A stretch of DNA of 64,000 bases from Rhizobium etli CFN 42 (GTDB taxonomy: Bacteria > Pseudomonadota > Alphaproteobacteria > Rhizobiales > Rhizobiaceae): positions 561,001-625,000 of the forward strand of contig NC_007761.1 of assembly GCF_000092045.1 (NCBI RefSeq), read 5' to 3'. How positions within the stretch are numbered: the stretch's first letter is position 1; each line of letters starts with the position of its first letter. Under the pieces are notes generated by a model. The model had not been told where the DNA came from, did no database searches, and was given only the letters and a program-made list of their open reading frames with translations. Both the position numbers and the translations under genes were made by a program. Below are positions 36,433 to 46,354 of the stretch, piece after piece.

Positions 36433-38493
36433 TTATCGCCACATGCCGCGCATGCGGGCGCCGACATCGATGCGCACCTGCCGCGCCTGGGCTTGCGCCG
36501 CGGCATCGGATTTCACCTGCGGCCAGCTGCAGGCCTCGAAGAATTGCAGCAGGGTCGCTGGAATGAATCGGCTGCGCGAAGCATAGACATGCCGGTCGCC
36601 CTGCGCATTCTGCCCATAGGTGAAGAAGCGCTGCGGCACGACGAGGTCGAGACCATCGCGGGCGCGTGTCATTGCCACATAGAGCAGCCGGCGTTCTTCC
36701 TCGATTTCGGCGGTGGCGCCGACGGCAAGATCGCTCGGAATGCAGCCGTCGACGACATTCAGCATGAAGACCCTCGTCCACTCCTGGCCCTTGGCCGAAT
36801 GGATGGTCGAGAGGATGAGGTAGTCCTCGTCGAGCAGCGGCACGCCGGCCTGGTCGCTGGTCGCATCCGGCGGATCGAGCGTGAGCTCGGTGAGGAAACG
36901 CTCGCGCGAGGCATAGCCGCCGGCGATCTGCTCGAGCTGCAACAAATCGGCCTGCCGCGTCGCCGCGTCCTCATGCAGCCGTTCCAGATGCGGCGCGTAC
37001 CATTGCCGCGCCAGCTCGATTTCCGCCGGCCAGCCGGCCTTGCCGGATTTCATCTCCTGCAGCATCGAAACGAATGCCGTCCAATCCTCGCCGGAGCGCG
37101 GCGGCGCCGGCATGGCGGCCAGCGCCGATAGCGGGCTCGCGTCCTCGGACATCAGGTCGAGCGCCTTCTGCGCCGTCGACGGCCCGACGCCGGGCAGGAT
37201 CTGCATCAGCCGGAAGCCCGCCACCCGGTCGCGGGGGTTCTGCGCGAAGCGAAGGGCGGCCAGCATGTCCTTCACATGGGCGCTGTCGAGAAATTTCAGT
37301 CCGCCGAACTTGACGAAGGGAATGTTGCGCCGGGTCAGCTCGACCTCCAACGGCCCGCTGTGATGCGAGGCGCGGAACAGCACCGCCTGCTGTTTGAGCT
37401 TGAGGCCTTCCTCGCGATGGTCGAGCACCTTCTCGGCGACGTAACGCGCCTGGTCGGTCTCGTCGCGGACCGTCACTAGGCGCGGCCGCTCGGAGGATTG
37501 CCGCTCGGTCCAGAGATTCTTGGTGAAGCGCTCCGAGGCGAGATCGATGACGGCGTTGGCGGCTGTCAGGATCGGTTGCGTCGAGCGATAGTTGCGGTCG
37601 AGCGTGACGATATCGGCGGGCGGACTGAAGGCCGCGGGAAAATCGAGAATGTTGCGGACTGTCGCTGCACGGAAGGAATAGATCGACTGCGCATCGTCGC
37701 CGACGACCGTCAGCCCCTGGCCTTGCGGCTTCAGTGCCATCAGGATCGAGGCCTGCAGCCGGTTGGTGTCCTGGTATTCGTCGACGAGAACATGGTCGAA
37801 GCGACTGCCGATATCCTCGGCAATCACGCTTTCGCCGACCATCTGCGCCCAGTAGAGCAAGAGGTCGTCGTAATCGAGCACATTCTGGGCCTGCTTCGCC
37901 TCGACGTAGCAGGCGAAAAGCTCACGTAGCTGTTTCTCCCACGCCGCGCACCAGGGAAAGGCGTCGCGCAGCACCTGGTCGAGCGCGGTCTCCGAATTCA
38001 CCGCCCTGCTATAGATGGCAAGGCAGGTGCCCTTGGCCGGAAAGCGGCTTTCCGTCTTCGAGAAGCCGAGATCGTGCCGGATCAGGTTGATCAGGTCGGC
38101 GCTGTCTTCCCGGTCATGGATGGTGAAATCGGCATCGAGGCCGATCTGCTGGGCATATTCGCGTAAGAGCCGCGCGCCGATGCCGTGGAAGGTGCCGGAC
38201 CACGTGAGCGCATCCGCCATGACGCCGGTCTTCGAACCGAGCACGTCGCGGCAGATGCGCTCGACGCGCCGCGCCATTTCCGCGGCGGCCCGGCGTGAAA
38301 AGGTCATCAGCAGGATGCGGCGCGGATCGGCGCCCTTGACGATCAGATGGGCGACCCGATGCGCCAGCGTATTCGTCTTGCCGGAGCCGGCGCCGGCAAT
38401 GACCAGCAGCGGCCCGGCAATATGGCTGCCGTCGGTGAGCGTGCCATGCTCGACGGCCATGCGCTGCTGCGGATTGAGCTTTTCGAGATACAT
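36433..38493 (-). CDS. UvrD/Rep-type ATP-dependent DNA helicase
   Basis: A 686-residue superfamily 1A helicase. Walker A is VIAGAGSGKTN (K39), the Walker B motif is LVDEYQDTN, and the later motifs TLDRNYRSTQPIL and STIHSAKGQEWTRVF are present, followed by RRLLYVAMTRARDGL. It should translocate 3' to 5' and unwind DNA in repair or replication restart. It is a second, shorter UvrD-like protein rather than the nucleotide-excision UvrD itself. The ATG at 38493 has only a distant GGGAG. Confidence 0.9.
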   Translation of the reverse strand: MYLEKLNPQQRMAVEHGTLTDGSHIAGPLLVIAGAGSGKTNTLAHRVAHLIVKGADPRRILLMTFSRRAAAEMARRVERICRDVLGSKTGVMADALTWSGTFHGIGARLLREYAQQIGLDADFTIHDREDSADLINLIRHDLGFSKTESRFPAKGTCLAIYSRAVNSETALDQVLRDAFPWCAAWEKQLRELFACYVEAKQAQNVLDYDDLLLYWAQMVGESVIAEDIGSRFDHVLVDEYQDTNRLQASILMALKPQGQGLTVVGDDAQSIYSFRAATVRNILDFPAAFSPPADIVTLDRNYRSTQPILTAANAVIDLASERFTKNLWTERQSSERPRLVTVRDETDQARYVAEKVLDHREEGLKLKQQAVLFRASHHSGPLEVELTRRNIPFVKFGGLKFLDSAHVKDMLAALRFAQNPRDRVAGFRLMQILPGVGPSTAQKALDLMSEDASPLSALAAMPAPPRSGEDWTAFVSMLQEMKSGKAGWPAEIELARQWYAPHLERLHEDAATRQADLLQLEQIAGGYASRERFLTELTLDPPDATSDQAGVPLLDEDYLILSTIHSAKGQEWTRVFMLNVVDGCIPSDLAVGATAEIEEERRLLYVAMTRARDGLDLVVPQRFFTYGQNAQGDRHVYASRSRFIPATLLQFFEACSWPQVKSDAAAQAQARQVRIDVGARMRGMWR

Positions 38494-38595
38494 CCAGCCG
38501 TCCGGTCGGGCTCCCGCAGAATCACTGCGAGAAGATTAGATGTTCCTTGAATGTTCGCGAATTCGGCCGCTGTCAAGTCTGCGGCGCGGCGATCC

Positions 38596-38862
38596 TCAAT
38601 CGGGGAAGTCCGGTCCCACCTCGCGCCGCACCAGCTTCAGGCTGCGGTCCGGCTGGAGAATATAGGTTTCCTCCACACGCTGGCCCGTCTCATTGTAGAA
38701 CTGGTTGTAGACGGCGCTGCCGACCGGCGATTTGGTGAGCTTGGTGCGCGGTTGGCCGCCATAGGTGATGCTGCCGGGGATGGGTTCGAGCGCCGGGCTG
38801 TCGGCCGAGGAGCAGCCGGCCAGCAGGGCGCCGGCGAAAAGGGCGGGCAGTAGCGCTTTCAT
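38596..38862 (-). CDS. Small hypothetical lipoprotein
   Basis: An 88-residue exported protein with a lipoprotein signal MKALLPALFAGALLAGCSSA (lipobox LAGC). The rest is polar, with ITYGGQPRTKLTKSPVGSAV and a C-terminal basic-acidic tail. The start at 38862 is set by AGGA 9 bases upstream; an ATG at 38871 would abut that site. It lies upstream of the helicase gene on the same strand, about 100 bases away. I do not recognise the family. Confidence 0.7.
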   Translation of the reverse strand: MKALLPALFAGALLAGCSSADSPALEPIPGSITYGGQPRTKLTKSPVGSAVYNQFYNETGQRVEETYILQPDRSLKLVRREVGPDFPD

Positions 38863-39025
38863 AGTCGTCATTCCTCTCAGACTGCAGCCAGATATGGAAC
38901 GGCGGCGCCTTCCGCCAAGGTGCAGCACCGCAGTCCGCGAGGATATCACTGGCACATGGCATGGCAACGGAACCAAACGCCTTCCGAGGGGTTGAAATGC
39001 CGGATCTGAAACGCTGGAGACCCTC

Positions 39026-39283
39026 ATGCAAACGCTTCTTCGCCTCTGGGCGTCCACCCTGATCATCGGCGTCTTTGCTGGCTCGGCCCATGCCTCGCTT
39101 GAGACCGGCACGGATTATTCCGCCTTGCCGAAGGATCAGATCGCCCTAAACGACTATACCGCCACCGTCGCCTGCCAGCCGGTCGAGCCGCATTATCTGC
39201 CGTCCTTCATCCGCGCGGCTGACGGCACGATCATCGGTGTCGGTTATGTCGAGGTGGAGAATGCCGGCGACGTGGGCTGCTGA
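39026..39283 (+). CDS. Small hypothetical secreted protein
   Basis: An 85-residue protein with a signal peptide (TLIIGVFAGSAHA, cleavage near residue 23) and a mature part of about 60 residues containing two Cys (TVACQPVEP and the terminal DVGC), which could pair in the periplasm. CTGGAG precedes the ATG at 39026. It is divergent from the small lipoprotein. Function unknown. Confidence 0.65.
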   Translation: MQTLLRLWASTLIIGVFAGSAHASLETGTDYSALPKDQIALNDYTATVACQPVEPHYLPSFIRAADGTIIGVGYVEVENAGDVGC

Positions 39284-39429
39284 CAAACGGGGTTGTCCGA
39301 ACGAGGCTCGCCGGCTTTTCCGGTGACGAGCCTCTGACCATCATCATGATGGCTACGTGTTTTCTATCGAAACAGCTATCCCGGGCGCAACGCCCTTTAC
39401 GCCAAAACCCGGCACTGCTCGATCCAGGG

Positions 39430-39444
39430 TTAACTGAAAATTAA
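39430..39444. promoter_or_regulatory. CtrA-type box (TTAA-N7-TTAA)
   Basis: TTAA-CTGAAAA-TTAA matches the CtrA consensus spacing exactly. It lies in the gap between two convergent small genes, so it is not upstream of an annotated start. It may be chance, or it may mark an unannotated transcript. Confidence 0.3.
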
Positions 39445-39509
39445 ACAATGTCTCGTTCTGGCACGCTTTGCCGAACAGATCGAAAAACAGCCGGACGTTC
39501 CCTGGCGCG

Positions 39510-39755
39510 TTAATGCAGCAGCTTCAGCTTCGCCTCTTCGGCCGCCGCCAAGAACTCGGCTCTCGCCTCTTCCACGCTCTTGCGCCCGTCGAGTGCTGCC
39601 CGGCAGGTGCTGCGCGCCTTGATATAATGCAGTCCGCGCGCGCTCGGCCAGAGATCCGCCAGACATTTCAGCGCATCGAACGGCCCGTTGACGGTTCTGA
39701 GGTCAGCGCCTTCGAAACCGACCTTGACCGGGTCGTGCCATTTTTCAGTTGCCAT
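39510..39755 (-). CDS. DUF982 family protein
   Basis: An 81-residue protein beginning MATEKWHDPVKVGFEGADLR and containing GPFDALKCLADLWPS and KARSTCRAALDGRKSVEEAR, the pattern of DUF982, a small family largely confined to Rhizobiales. GGAGGAG lies 5 bases upstream of the ATG at 39755. Function is not known; no signal or membrane segment is seen. Confidence 0.85.
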   Translation of the reverse strand: MATEKWHDPVKVGFEGADLRTVNGPFDALKCLADLWPSARGLHYIKARSTCRAALDGRKSVEEARAEFLAAAEEAKLKLLH

Positions 39756-39996
39756 CGATGCTCCTCCAGGGTTTCGACAGAACTACGCTGCAGCGCCCAC
39801 CTATCCTCAAGCGAGACGCCGCCATGATAGCTATTCTAGCGAGATTTTTGCGGTCAACAATGGTGAATCGTTTGTTGCTGGCGAACGGAAATGTCACTTG
39901 GCGACCCCGGGATCGTAGGATTCGAAGGGAGCGACGCCCGTAGGCGAAGGAGAGGCCTTATATAAGCCATATGGTGCAGGCCCGTATCGCTGATCC

Positions 39997-40380
39997 GTGC
40001 TCCGCAAGCTAAGAGCTCAGTATGTGGTTAGCCGAAATCTGATCCAGACTGCTATTTTCTATGGCGCGCTGGCAATGCCGCCTATTGCGCACGCAGACAT
40101 ATCGGCTGAAGAAGCCTTCCTCGTCCATATCTCCATCGAAACGGTCCCGCGAATGCAGCGGGAATATCTGCGGGTCAACCTTCAGCGGCTGGGGAAGACG
40201 GAGACGATAGATATCGCCTCCTATGTGGCATCAGAGAGTGTTGATCGATGGTATGTAGAGGGCATATTTGACGGGGTTAATGGACTGCCCCACGAGCCAA
40301 TTCCAGGTGAAGAAGTTGTGGTAACTGGCGAATTGATCGAACGGTGGCGGTTATCCCCGTTCCCGCCCTATTATCTCTAA
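39997..40380 (+). CDS. Hypothetical exported protein
   Basis: A protein of up to 127 residues with a probable signal sequence (IFYGALAMPPIAHA, cleavage after HA near residue 33) and a soluble domain containing ETVPRMQREYLRVNLQRLG and EEVVVTGELIERW. The start is unclear: GTG 39997 has no ribosome site, while GTG 40024 has AAGAG 8 bases upstream and ATG 40075 would remove most of the signal. Base use is less GC-rich than its neighbours, which may hint at acquisition. Not recognised. Confidence 0.5.
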   Translation: MLRKLRAQYVVSRNLIQTAIFYGALAMPPIAHADISAEEAFLVHISIETVPRMQREYLRVNLQRLGKTETIDIASYVASESVDRWYVEGIFDGVNGLPHEPIPGEEVVVTGELIERWRLSPFPPYYL

Positions 40381-40434
40381 GCGACCGAAATGCCCGATTG
40401 TACTGGCATGCAGTCCGCTTGGTGCGGACGGCTG

Positions 40435-40580
40435 CCCCTCACCCTGACCCTCTCCTCGTCAACGGGCCGAGGGGACGTGCCCCGCGACGGGGTGAGGGGA
40501 ATAGAGAGGTCGCGGATTGTTCCCTTCGCCCCGTTTACGGGAGTCCGAAGGACGGGTCGAGACCCGTGGCTCGATCCCAG
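40435..40580. repeat. RIME-like mosaic intergenic element, copy 2
   Basis: Inverted arms CCCCTCACCC (40435-40444) and GGGTGAGGGG (40490-40499) are followed by a segment at 40542-40577 that is the reverse complement of 17518-17550 with about 33 of 36 bases identical. It fills most of the gap between the hypothetical exported protein and tRNA-Thr. Confidence 0.65.
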
Positions 40581-40641
40581 TCGGTGGCGGCAGCCGGATA
40601 AGGGCCAGCCAAGTGCAAGAAATGATGTCGGATAAGAAAAC

Positions 40642-40716
40642 TGGTGCTGCCGAGTGGGATTGAACCACCGACCTCACCCTTACCAAGGGTGTGCTCTACC
40701 ACTGAGCTACGGCAGC
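40642..40716 (-). tRNA. tRNA-Thr (anticodon GGT)
   Basis: On the minus strand a 75-base cloverleaf is visible: acceptor stem GCTGCCG/CGGCAGC, D arm AGCTCAGTGGTAGAGC, anticodon stem CACCC/GGGTG with loop TTGGTAA (anticodon GGT, reading ACC/ACU), T arm with GGTTCAATCC, discriminator A and an encoded CCA. A T-rich run follows the 3' end. Confidence 0.97.
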
Positions 40717-40872
40717 AGGACCAGATCCGCGTGGAGCCGGGCGGCTCAATTGCGGGAACGGGGCGGCTATTGCCACAGCTTGACGACAAGCGCAAGCCGC
40801 AAAATCCAACTTCGCGTGGATAGAGGTGCAAGGGCCTTTTGGATCGGCGCGAATTCGGCTAATTCTATATGC

Positions 40873-41067
40873 ATGAACGACAAGACCGAAACCGGCCAGA
40901 AGAGCCGTAAAGAGGCAATCGAGGCACAGGCGAAACTGCGCCGCGAACGCGCCGCCGAAAAGCTCAGGGAAAATCTTTCGAGACGCAAACAGCAGGTGCG
41001 CGCCCGCCGTTCCGGCCAGGCCGACGAAACAAACGGGCTGCCCGCCGCAAAAATGGACGAATCGTAA
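40873..41067 (+). CDS. Small charged hypothetical protein
   Basis: A 64-residue, strongly basic, probably all-helical protein (MNDKTETGQKSRKEAIEAQA, then KLRRERAAEKLRENLSRRKQ). It sits 90 bases before murA on the same strand. The ribosome site is weak; the frame is supported by codon use and its position at the head of the conserved block. A coiled or nucleic-acid-binding role is possible but not shown. Confidence 0.55.
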   Translation: MNDKTETGQKSRKEAIEAQAKLRRERAAEKLRENLSRRKQQVRARRSGQADETNGLPAAKMDES

Positions 41068-41157
41068 TGTTCCGTCCCAGACGAATTGAAGCCTCTTCAT
41101 AAATCCCCTAAACACCTCACCTTCTTTCAAGGCAGAACTTTCAGGAAGTAAGCGCAC

Positions 41158-42450
41158 ATGGATCGTATCAGAATTGTCGGCGGTAATGAGCTGAATGGCA
41201 TCATTCCGATTTCCGGCGCCAAGAATGCCGCACTGCCGCTGATGATCGCCTCGCTTCTGACCAGTGACACGCTGACGCTGGAAAACGTGCCGCATCTGGC
41301 CGATGTCGAGCTTCTGATGCGCATCCTCGGCAATCATGGCGTCGATGTCGCCGTCAACGGCCGCCGCGAGCGCCAGGAGGACTCCTACGCCCGCACGATC
41401 CATTTCACCTGCCGCACCATCGTCGATACCACCGCTTCTTATGAACTGGTCTCGAAGATGCGCGCCTCCTTCTGGGTCATCGGGCCACTGCTGGCGCGCG
41501 AAGGCCATTGCCGCGTGTCGCTGCCGGGCGGCTGCGCCATCGGCACGCGCCCCGTCGATCTTTTCATCGAAGGCCTGACGGCGCTCGGCGCGACCATGGA
41601 GATCGATGCCGGTTACATCAACGCCAAGGCTCCGGATGGCGGCCTGATCGGCGCGCGCTACACCTTCCCGAAGGTTTCGGTCGGCGCCACCCATGTGTTG
41701 ATGATGGCGGCAACGCTTGCCCGCGGCACGACGGTTATCGGCAATGCCGCCCGCGAACCCGAAGTCGTCGATCTCGCCAACTGCCTGAACGCCATGGGCG
41801 CCAAGATATCAGGCGCCGGCACCTCGACCATCACCATCGAAGGCGTCACCTCGCTCTCGGGCGCCCGTCATCGCGTCCTGCCGGACCGCATCGAGACCGG
41901 CACCTACGCCATGGCCGTCGCCATGGCCGGCGGTGACGTCGTGCTCGAAAATACCGATGTGGCGCTGCTCGATACCGCGCTGGAAACCCTGCGCCGGGCC
42001 GGCGCCGACATCTCCGCGACCAATAACGGCATGCGCGTCAGGCGCAACGGCGCCGGCATCAAGCCGGTCGATATCGTCACCGATCCCTTCCCGGGTTTCC
42101 CCACCGATCTGCAGGCGCAGTTCATGGCGCTGATGACCCGCTCCTCCGGCATCTCGCATGTCACCGAGACAATCTTCGAAAATCGCTTCATGCACGTGCA
42201 GGAGCTTGCCCGGCTGGGCGCCAGGATTTCGCTCTCCGGCCAGACGGCGAAGATCGAAGGTGTCGAACGCCTGCGCGGCGCGCCTGTGATGGCGACCGAT
42301 CTGCGTGCCTCCGTCTCGCTCGTCATCGCCGGTCTCGCCGCCGAGGGTGAAACTACGGTCTCCCGCGTCTACCACCTCGACCGCGGCTTCGAACGGCTCG
42401 AAGCGAAGCTGACCCGCTGCGGCGCAGTCGTCGAGCGCATCAGCGAGTAA
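41158..42450 (+). CDS. murA: UDP-N-acetylglucosamine 1-carboxyvinyltransferase
   Basis: A 430-residue MurA. The N-terminal [20 protein letters not shown] holds Lys22-Asn23 of the substrate site. The catalytic Cys126 lies in [14 protein letters not shown] (the fosfomycin target), and the body shows the inside-out alpha/beta barrel repeats. It transfers enolpyruvate from PEP to UDP-GlcNAc, the first committed step of peptidoglycan synthesis. AGGAAG precedes the ATG at 41158. First gene of the conserved block. Confidence 0.97.
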   Translation: MDRIRIVGGNELNGIIPISGAKNAALPLMIASLLTSDTLTLENVPHLADVELLMRILGNHGVDVAVNGRRERQEDSYARTIHFTCRTIVDTTASYELVSKMRASFWVIGPLLAREGHCRVSLPGGCAIGTRPVDLFIEGLTALGATMEIDAGYINAKAPDGGLIGARYTFPKVSVGATHVLMMAATLARGTTVIGNAAREPEVVDLANCLNAMGAKISGAGTSTITIEGVTSLSGARHRVLPDRIETGTYAMAVAMAGGDVVLENTDVALLDTALETLRRAGADISATNNGMRVRRNGAGIKPVDIVTDPFPGFPTDLQAQFMALMTRSSGISHVTETIFENRFMHVQELARLGARISLSGQTAKIEGVERLRGAPVMATDLRASVSLVIAGLAAEGETTVSRVYHLDRGFERLEAKLTRCGAVVERISE

Positions 42451-42542
42451 GAGACACCTTCATTCCAGTTGCTTAATCGGTCGCAGCATCTTATTTCCCT
42501 TGTCTGACGCATCGCCATTCCGGCGATGCCTGTTAAATAGCA

Positions 42543-42592
42543 AGAGCATGATGTCGTCCGAAAACAGCTCGCGCTTTTCGGCATCCTGCTCT
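42543..42592. repeat. Two-stem hairpin repeat (C) ahead of the DUF2948 gene
   Basis: Outer stem AGAGCATGATG/CATCCTGCTCT (42543-42553, 42582-42592; one mismatch), 4-base bulge TCGT, inner stem CCGAAAA/TTTTCGG (42558-42564, 42575-42581), 10-base loop. It ends 15 bases before the ATG of the next gene, and the AGGG directly after the stem (42593-42596) can act as its ribosome site. Confidence 0.7.
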
Positions 42593-42607
42593 AGGGATTG
42601 AGCCTGA

Positions 42608-43039
42608 ATGACCGACCTGAAGCTTGTTGCGCTCGATGACGAAGACCTCGCGATCATTTCTGCGCATATGCAGGATAGCGTCTTCAAGGTCGGCGACATC
42701 GACTGGTCGCCGCGCGGCGCCCAGTTCGCGCTTGCCGCCAATCGCTTCGTCTGGGAGAGTGCCGCGCGCAAGCGCAGAGGTTTCGAGCGCCGCCGCGCCG
42801 CTCTGGTGTTCAAGCGCGTGCTTGCCGTCCGTTCGCTCGGCATCGATCGCGGCAAACGCGATGAGGTTCTGTCGCTGCTGGCGCTCCGTTTCGAGAAAAA
42901 GGGCGATGGGCCGGATGGCACGATCGAGCTGGCGCTGTCGGGCACGGCCTCGATTGCGCTCGACGTCGAATGCATCGAGGTCCAGATGGCCGATATCGGT
43001 GGCGCATGGCAGGCGGCTTCCAAACCCCGCCACCCCTGA
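42608..43039 (+). CDS. DUF2948 family protein
   Basis: A 143-residue protein: MTDLKLVALDDEDLAIISAH, then KVGDIDWSPRGAQFALAANRF, matching DUF2948, a family found in alphaproteobacteria between murA and hisD. No catalytic motif, signal or membrane segment is visible. AGGG about 12 bases upstream lies directly after the hairpin repeat. Co-transcription with hisD is likely (41-base gap). Function unknown. Confidence 0.9.
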   Translation: MTDLKLVALDDEDLAIISAHMQDSVFKVGDIDWSPRGAQFALAANRFVWESAARKRRGFERRRAALVFKRVLAVRSLGIDRGKRDEVLSLLALRFEKKGDGPDGTIELALSGTASIALDVECIEVQMADIGGAWQAASKPRHP

Positions 43040-43080
43040 AGTTTGAACATCGCGGTTCGAGTTGAGAAGGAATATAGCTC

Positions 43081-44376
43081 TTGGCAATCTGGCTGGATCA
43101 GGCATCGGAAGGTTTCGAGCAGCATTTTGCCGCTTTTCTGACGACAAAGCGCGAAGTGTCCGAGGATGTGAACGCCGTCGCCCGCGCTATCATCGATGAT
43201 GTCAGGACGCGCGGCGATGTGGCGCTGGCCGAATATTCGCTGAAGTTCGACGGCATCGATTTCGCCGCCGTGCCGATGCGCGTGACGCCTGAGGAGATCG
43301 ACGCCGCGATCGAGGCGGTGCCTGCCGAAGTGCTGGGGGCGCTGAAGCTTGCGGCATTGCGCATCGAGAGCCATCATCGCCGGCAGCTGCCGAAGGACGA
43401 TATCTACGAGGACGATCTCGGCGTCGGTCTAGGCTCGCGCTGGACGGCGATCGAGGCGGTCGGGCTCTATGTTCCGGGCGGCACCGCGAGCTATCCGAGT
43501 TCGGTGCTGATGAATGCGGTGCCGGCAAAGGTCGCCGGCGTTGAGCGCGTCGTCATCGCCGTTCCTGCCACAGGCGGCGCCGTCAATCCGGCGGTGCTCG
43601 CCGCCGCCAGGCTTGCCGGTGTGAGCGAGATCTACCGCGTCGGCGGCGCCCAGGCGATCGCCGCTCTCGCCTATGGCACCGACACGATCGCCCCGGTCGC
43701 CAAGATCACCGGTCCCGGCAACGCCTATGTCGCCGCCGCCAAGCGCCATGTCTTCGGCACCGTCGGCATCGATATGATCGCCGGCCCCTCCGAGGTGCTG
43801 GTGATTGCCGATAAGGACAACAATCCTGATTGGATCGCCGCCGACCTTTTGGCGCAGGCCGAGCACGATGCCAGCGCCCAGGCGATCCTGATCACCGATA
43901 ATGTCGAATTCGGCAAGGCGGTGGAGCAGGCGGTCGAACGCCAGCTGAAGACGCTGAACCGCGCCGAGACGGCAGCGGCAAGCTGGCGCGATTTCGGCGC
44001 CGTCATCCTCGTTGCCGATCTGAAGCAAGCCATTCCGCTCGCCAACCGCATCGCAGCCGAGCATGTCGAGCTCGCCCTCGCCGATCCCGACCGGCTGCTC
44101 GACGGCATCCGCAATGCCGGCGCGATCTTCATCGGCGCTCATACGCCCGAGGTCATCGGCGATTATGTCGGGGGTTCGAACCATGTGCTGCCGACAGCGC
44201 GTTCGGCGCGCTTCTCCTCCGGTCTTTCGGTGCTCGATTTCGTCAAGCGCACCTCGATCCTGCGCCTGGGGCCGGCTGAGTTGCGCACCCTCGGCCCGGC
44301 GGCGATCGCGCTTGCCGTCTCCGAAGGTCTCGATGCCCATGCGCGGTCGGTCGCGATCCGCCTCAACCTCGATTAG
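43081..44376 (+). CDS. hisD: Histidinol dehydrogenase
   Basis: A 431-residue HisD catalysing the last two oxidations of histidine synthesis. Zinc ligands Q259 and H262 ([10 protein letters not shown]) and the catalytic pair E327-H328 ([11 protein letters not shown]) are present, with [11 protein letters not shown] near 235 and [13 protein letters not shown] near the end. The start is TTG at 43081, supported by AAGGA 9 bases upstream and by the family N-terminus; there is no nearby ATG. It is followed by the UPF0262 gene after 8 bases. Confidence 0.96.
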   Translation: MAIWLDQASEGFEQHFAAFLTTKREVSEDVNAVARAIIDDVRTRGDVALAEYSLKFDGIDFAAVPMRVTPEEIDAAIEAVPAEVLGALKLAALRIESHHRRQLPKDDIYEDDLGVGLGSRWTAIEAVGLYVPGGTASYPSSVLMNAVPAKVAGVERVVIAVPATGGAVNPAVLAAARLAGVSEIYRVGGAQAIAALAYGTDTIAPVAKITGPGNAYVAAAKRHVFGTVGIDMIAGPSEVLVIADKDNNPDWIAADLLAQAEHDASAQAILITDNVEFGKAVEQAVERQLKTLNRAETAAASWRDFGAVILVADLKQAIPLANRIAAEHVELALADPDRLLDGIRNAGAIFIGAHTPEVIGDYVGGSNHVLPTARSARFSSGLSVLDFVKRTSILRLGPAELRTLGPAAIALAVSEGLDAHARSVAIRLNLD

Positions 44377-44384
44377 GTGAGGGC

Positions 44385-44858
44385 ATGGCGGCGGGCGATT
44401 TCCGGCTTTGCGACGTCGTCCTGGACGATACGATCGGCCGTTCGACACCCGATGTCGAGCATGAACGCGCCGTCGCCATCTTCGATCTCATCGAGGAGAA
44501 CAGGTTCGAGCCGCTCGGCCATTCCGGCGGTCCTTACCGGCTGAACATCTCGCTGATGGATTCGAAGCTGGTGTTCGCCATCAAGACGGAAGAAGGCGGC
44601 GATGTCGCCACCCATATCCTGTCGCTCACCCCGTTCCGGCGGATCGTCAAAGATTACTTCATGATCTGCGAAAGCTATTACGAAGCGATCCGATCGGCCA
44701 CGCCAAGCCGCATCGAGGCGATCGATATGGGCCGGCGCGGCATCCACAATGAAGGCTCGCAGACGCTGAAAGACAGGCTGGCCGGCAAGATCGAGGTAGA
44801 TTTCGACACCGCCCGGCGCCTTTTCACGCTGGTCTGCGTGCTCTACTGGCGCGGATGA
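44385..44858 (+). CDS. UPF0262 family protein
   Basis: A 157-residue protein with [20 protein letters not shown] near the start, [19 protein letters not shown], and [20 protein letters not shown], as in UPF0262, a conserved alphaproteobacterial family in the hisD-infA interval. GGTGAGG overlaps the end of hisD. It overlaps the next gene by four bases (ATGA), so they are translationally coupled. Function unknown. Confidence 0.92.
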   Translation: MAAGDFRLCDVVLDDTIGRSTPDVEHERAVAIFDLIEENRFEPLGHSGGPYRLNISLMDSKLVFAIKTEEGGDVATHILSLTPFRRIVKDYFMICESYYEAIRSATPSRIEAIDMGRRGIHNEGSQTLKDRLAGKIEVDFDTARRLFTLVCVLYWRG

Positions 44859-45340
44859 CGGCGATGGAGCTCGCCGCCGACGTCGGGGACGCAAAAAGGC
44901 CAGGCGCCATCCTCTTCATGTGCGGCCTGAACGCCATCCGCTCGCCGATGGCCGAAGCGATCGCCCGTAGCATTCTGCCTGCCAATACCTATATAAGGTC
45001 CGCCGGCGTTCGCGCCGGCGAGCGCGATCCGTTCGTCGATGTCGTGCTCGACGAAATCGGGCTTTCTCTCGGGCGCCGCCAGCCGCAGACGCTGGAAGAA
45101 CTCGAAGACGATTATTTCGATCTGATCATCACGTTGTCGCCGCAGGCCCATCACGCCGCACTCGAGCTGACGCGGTCGAACGCGATTGACGTCGTCTACT
45201 GGCCGACCATGGATCCGACGGTCGTCAGCGGCACGCGCGAGCAGATACTGGACAGCTATCGCGAGGTTCGCGATCACCTGGCCGTCCTCATCGAGAGCCG
45301 GCTGCTCAAACGAAATGGCATTGCCGCGCAATCGGCATGA
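44855..45340 (+). CDS. Low-molecular-weight protein tyrosine phosphatase/arsenate reductase-like protein
   Basis: A 161-residue protein with the phosphatase P-loop C23-G-L-N-A-I-R29-S (C-x5-R-S) and a late Asp-Pro ([10 protein letters not shown]) that can serve as the general acid. The fold is shared by tyrosine phosphatases and thioredoxin-linked arsenate reductases; sequence alone does not separate them. The ATG at 44855 overlaps UPF0262. Part of the conserved murA-infA block, so a housekeeping role is more likely than arsenic resistance. Confidence 0.85.
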   Translation: MTAMELAADVGDAKRPGAILFMCGLNAIRSPMAEAIARSILPANTYIRSAGVRAGERDPFVDVVLDEIGLSLGRRQPQTLEELEDDYFDLIITLSPQAHHAALELTRSNAIDVVYWPTMDPTVVSGTREQILDSYREVRDHLAVLIESRLLKRNGIAAQSA

Positions 45341-45463
45341 AAACAAATAAAGGAAAGCCTGATCAACAAGGTTCACAAACCTGCGTTGATTGTGTAGTTT
45401 CCGCCCAAATTTTAAAGGCGCGCGTTGCGCTGCCTCTGCAACCCACAGGAAGAAAACCACTAT

Positions 45464-45682
45464 ATGCCGAAAGAAGAAGTCCTCGAATTCCCGGGAATCG
45501 TCACCGAACTTCTGCCGAATGCGACGTTTCGCGTGAAGCTTGAAAACGAACACGAGATCATCGCTCATACCGCCGGCCGCATGCGCAAGAACCGCATCCG
45601 CGTTCTCGCGGGCGATAAGGTGCTTGTGGAAATGACGCCCTACGATCTGACCAAGGGCCGCATCACCTATCGTTTCAAGTAA
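45464..45682 (+). CDS. infA: Translation initiation factor IF-1
   Basis: A 72-residue S1-type OB-fold protein: [20 protein letters not shown], then [20 protein letters not shown] and [21 protein letters not shown], the standard IF-1 sequence. It binds the ribosomal A site during initiation. AGGAAG stands 11-12 bases before the ATG at 45464. The 123-base upstream gap is AT-rich and likely holds its own promoter. Confidence 0.98.
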   Translation: MPKEEVLEFPGIVTELLPNATFRVKLENEHEIIAHTAGRMRKNRIRVLAGDKVLVEMTPYDLTKGRITYRFK

Positions 45683-45718
45683 GTCTGCTCGCTCCCGTCC
45701 GCCGATGGTCGAGGTTTC

Positions 45719-46339
45719 ATGGCGCTGAAATACAAGCTCATTCTGGCCTCGGGCTCGCCCCGCCGCGTCGACCTGCTCAACCAGGCCGGCATCGAGCCTT
45801 CGCGCCTGATGCCGATGGATATCGACGAAACGCCGAAGAAGTCGGAGCATCCGCGTTCGCTCGCCCGAAGGCTGTCGGCCGAGAAGGCCGAGGCAGCACT
45901 TGCCGCCATCAAGGGCGATATCACCTGGAAGGGGAGCTATATCCTCTCCGCCGATACGGTGGTCGCCGTCGGCCGGCGCATTCTCGGCAAGGCCGAGTTC
46001 GCCGACGAGGCGCTGAGTTCGCTGCATCTCCTGTCGGGACGCAACCATCTCGTCTATACCGGCATCTGCCTGGTGACGCCGGATCGCAAGATTCGCCAGA
46101 AGATCGTCGAGACCAAGGTGCGCTTCAAGCGGCTCTCCGGTTTCGAGATCGAGAACTACCTAGCCTCCGGCCAGTGGCGCGGCAAGGCGGGCGCTTACGG
46201 CATCCAGGGCCTTGCCGGCACTTTCGTGCAGAAGATGGTGGGCTCCTACACCAATGTCGTCGGCCTGCCGCTATATGAAACCATTCTGCTTCTGACCGGC
46301 GAGGGCTTCGATGTGCATAGCCGGTGGCCCGAGGGCTGA
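45719..46339 (+). CDS. maf: Maf family nucleoside triphosphate pyrophosphatase
   Basis: A 206-residue Maf/YhdE-type protein: [19 protein letters not shown] at the N-terminus, [30 protein letters not shown] and [19 protein letters not shown], giving all conserved active-site blocks. Such enzymes hydrolyse non-canonical nucleotides (dTTP/UTP or m7GTP depending on subgroup). GAGG precedes the ATG at 45719. It lies 36 bases after infA, as is usual in this order. Confidence 0.93.
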   Translation: MALKYKLILASGSPRRVDLLNQAGIEPSRLMPMDIDETPKKSEHPRSLARRLSAEKAEAALAAIKGDITWKGSYILSADTVVAVGRRILGKAEFADEALSSLHLLSGRNHLVYTGICLVTPDRKIRQKIVETKVRFKRLSGFEIENYLASGQWRGKAGAYGIQGLAGTFVQKMVGSYTNVVGLPLYETILLLTGEGFDVHSRWPEG

Positions 46340-46354
46340 CCCACGGCCAATGCT

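Noticed and set aside
39448..39513. 21-codon frame after the CtrA-type box
   Set aside because: No ribosome site and no conserved sequence; overlaps the end of the DUF982 gene.
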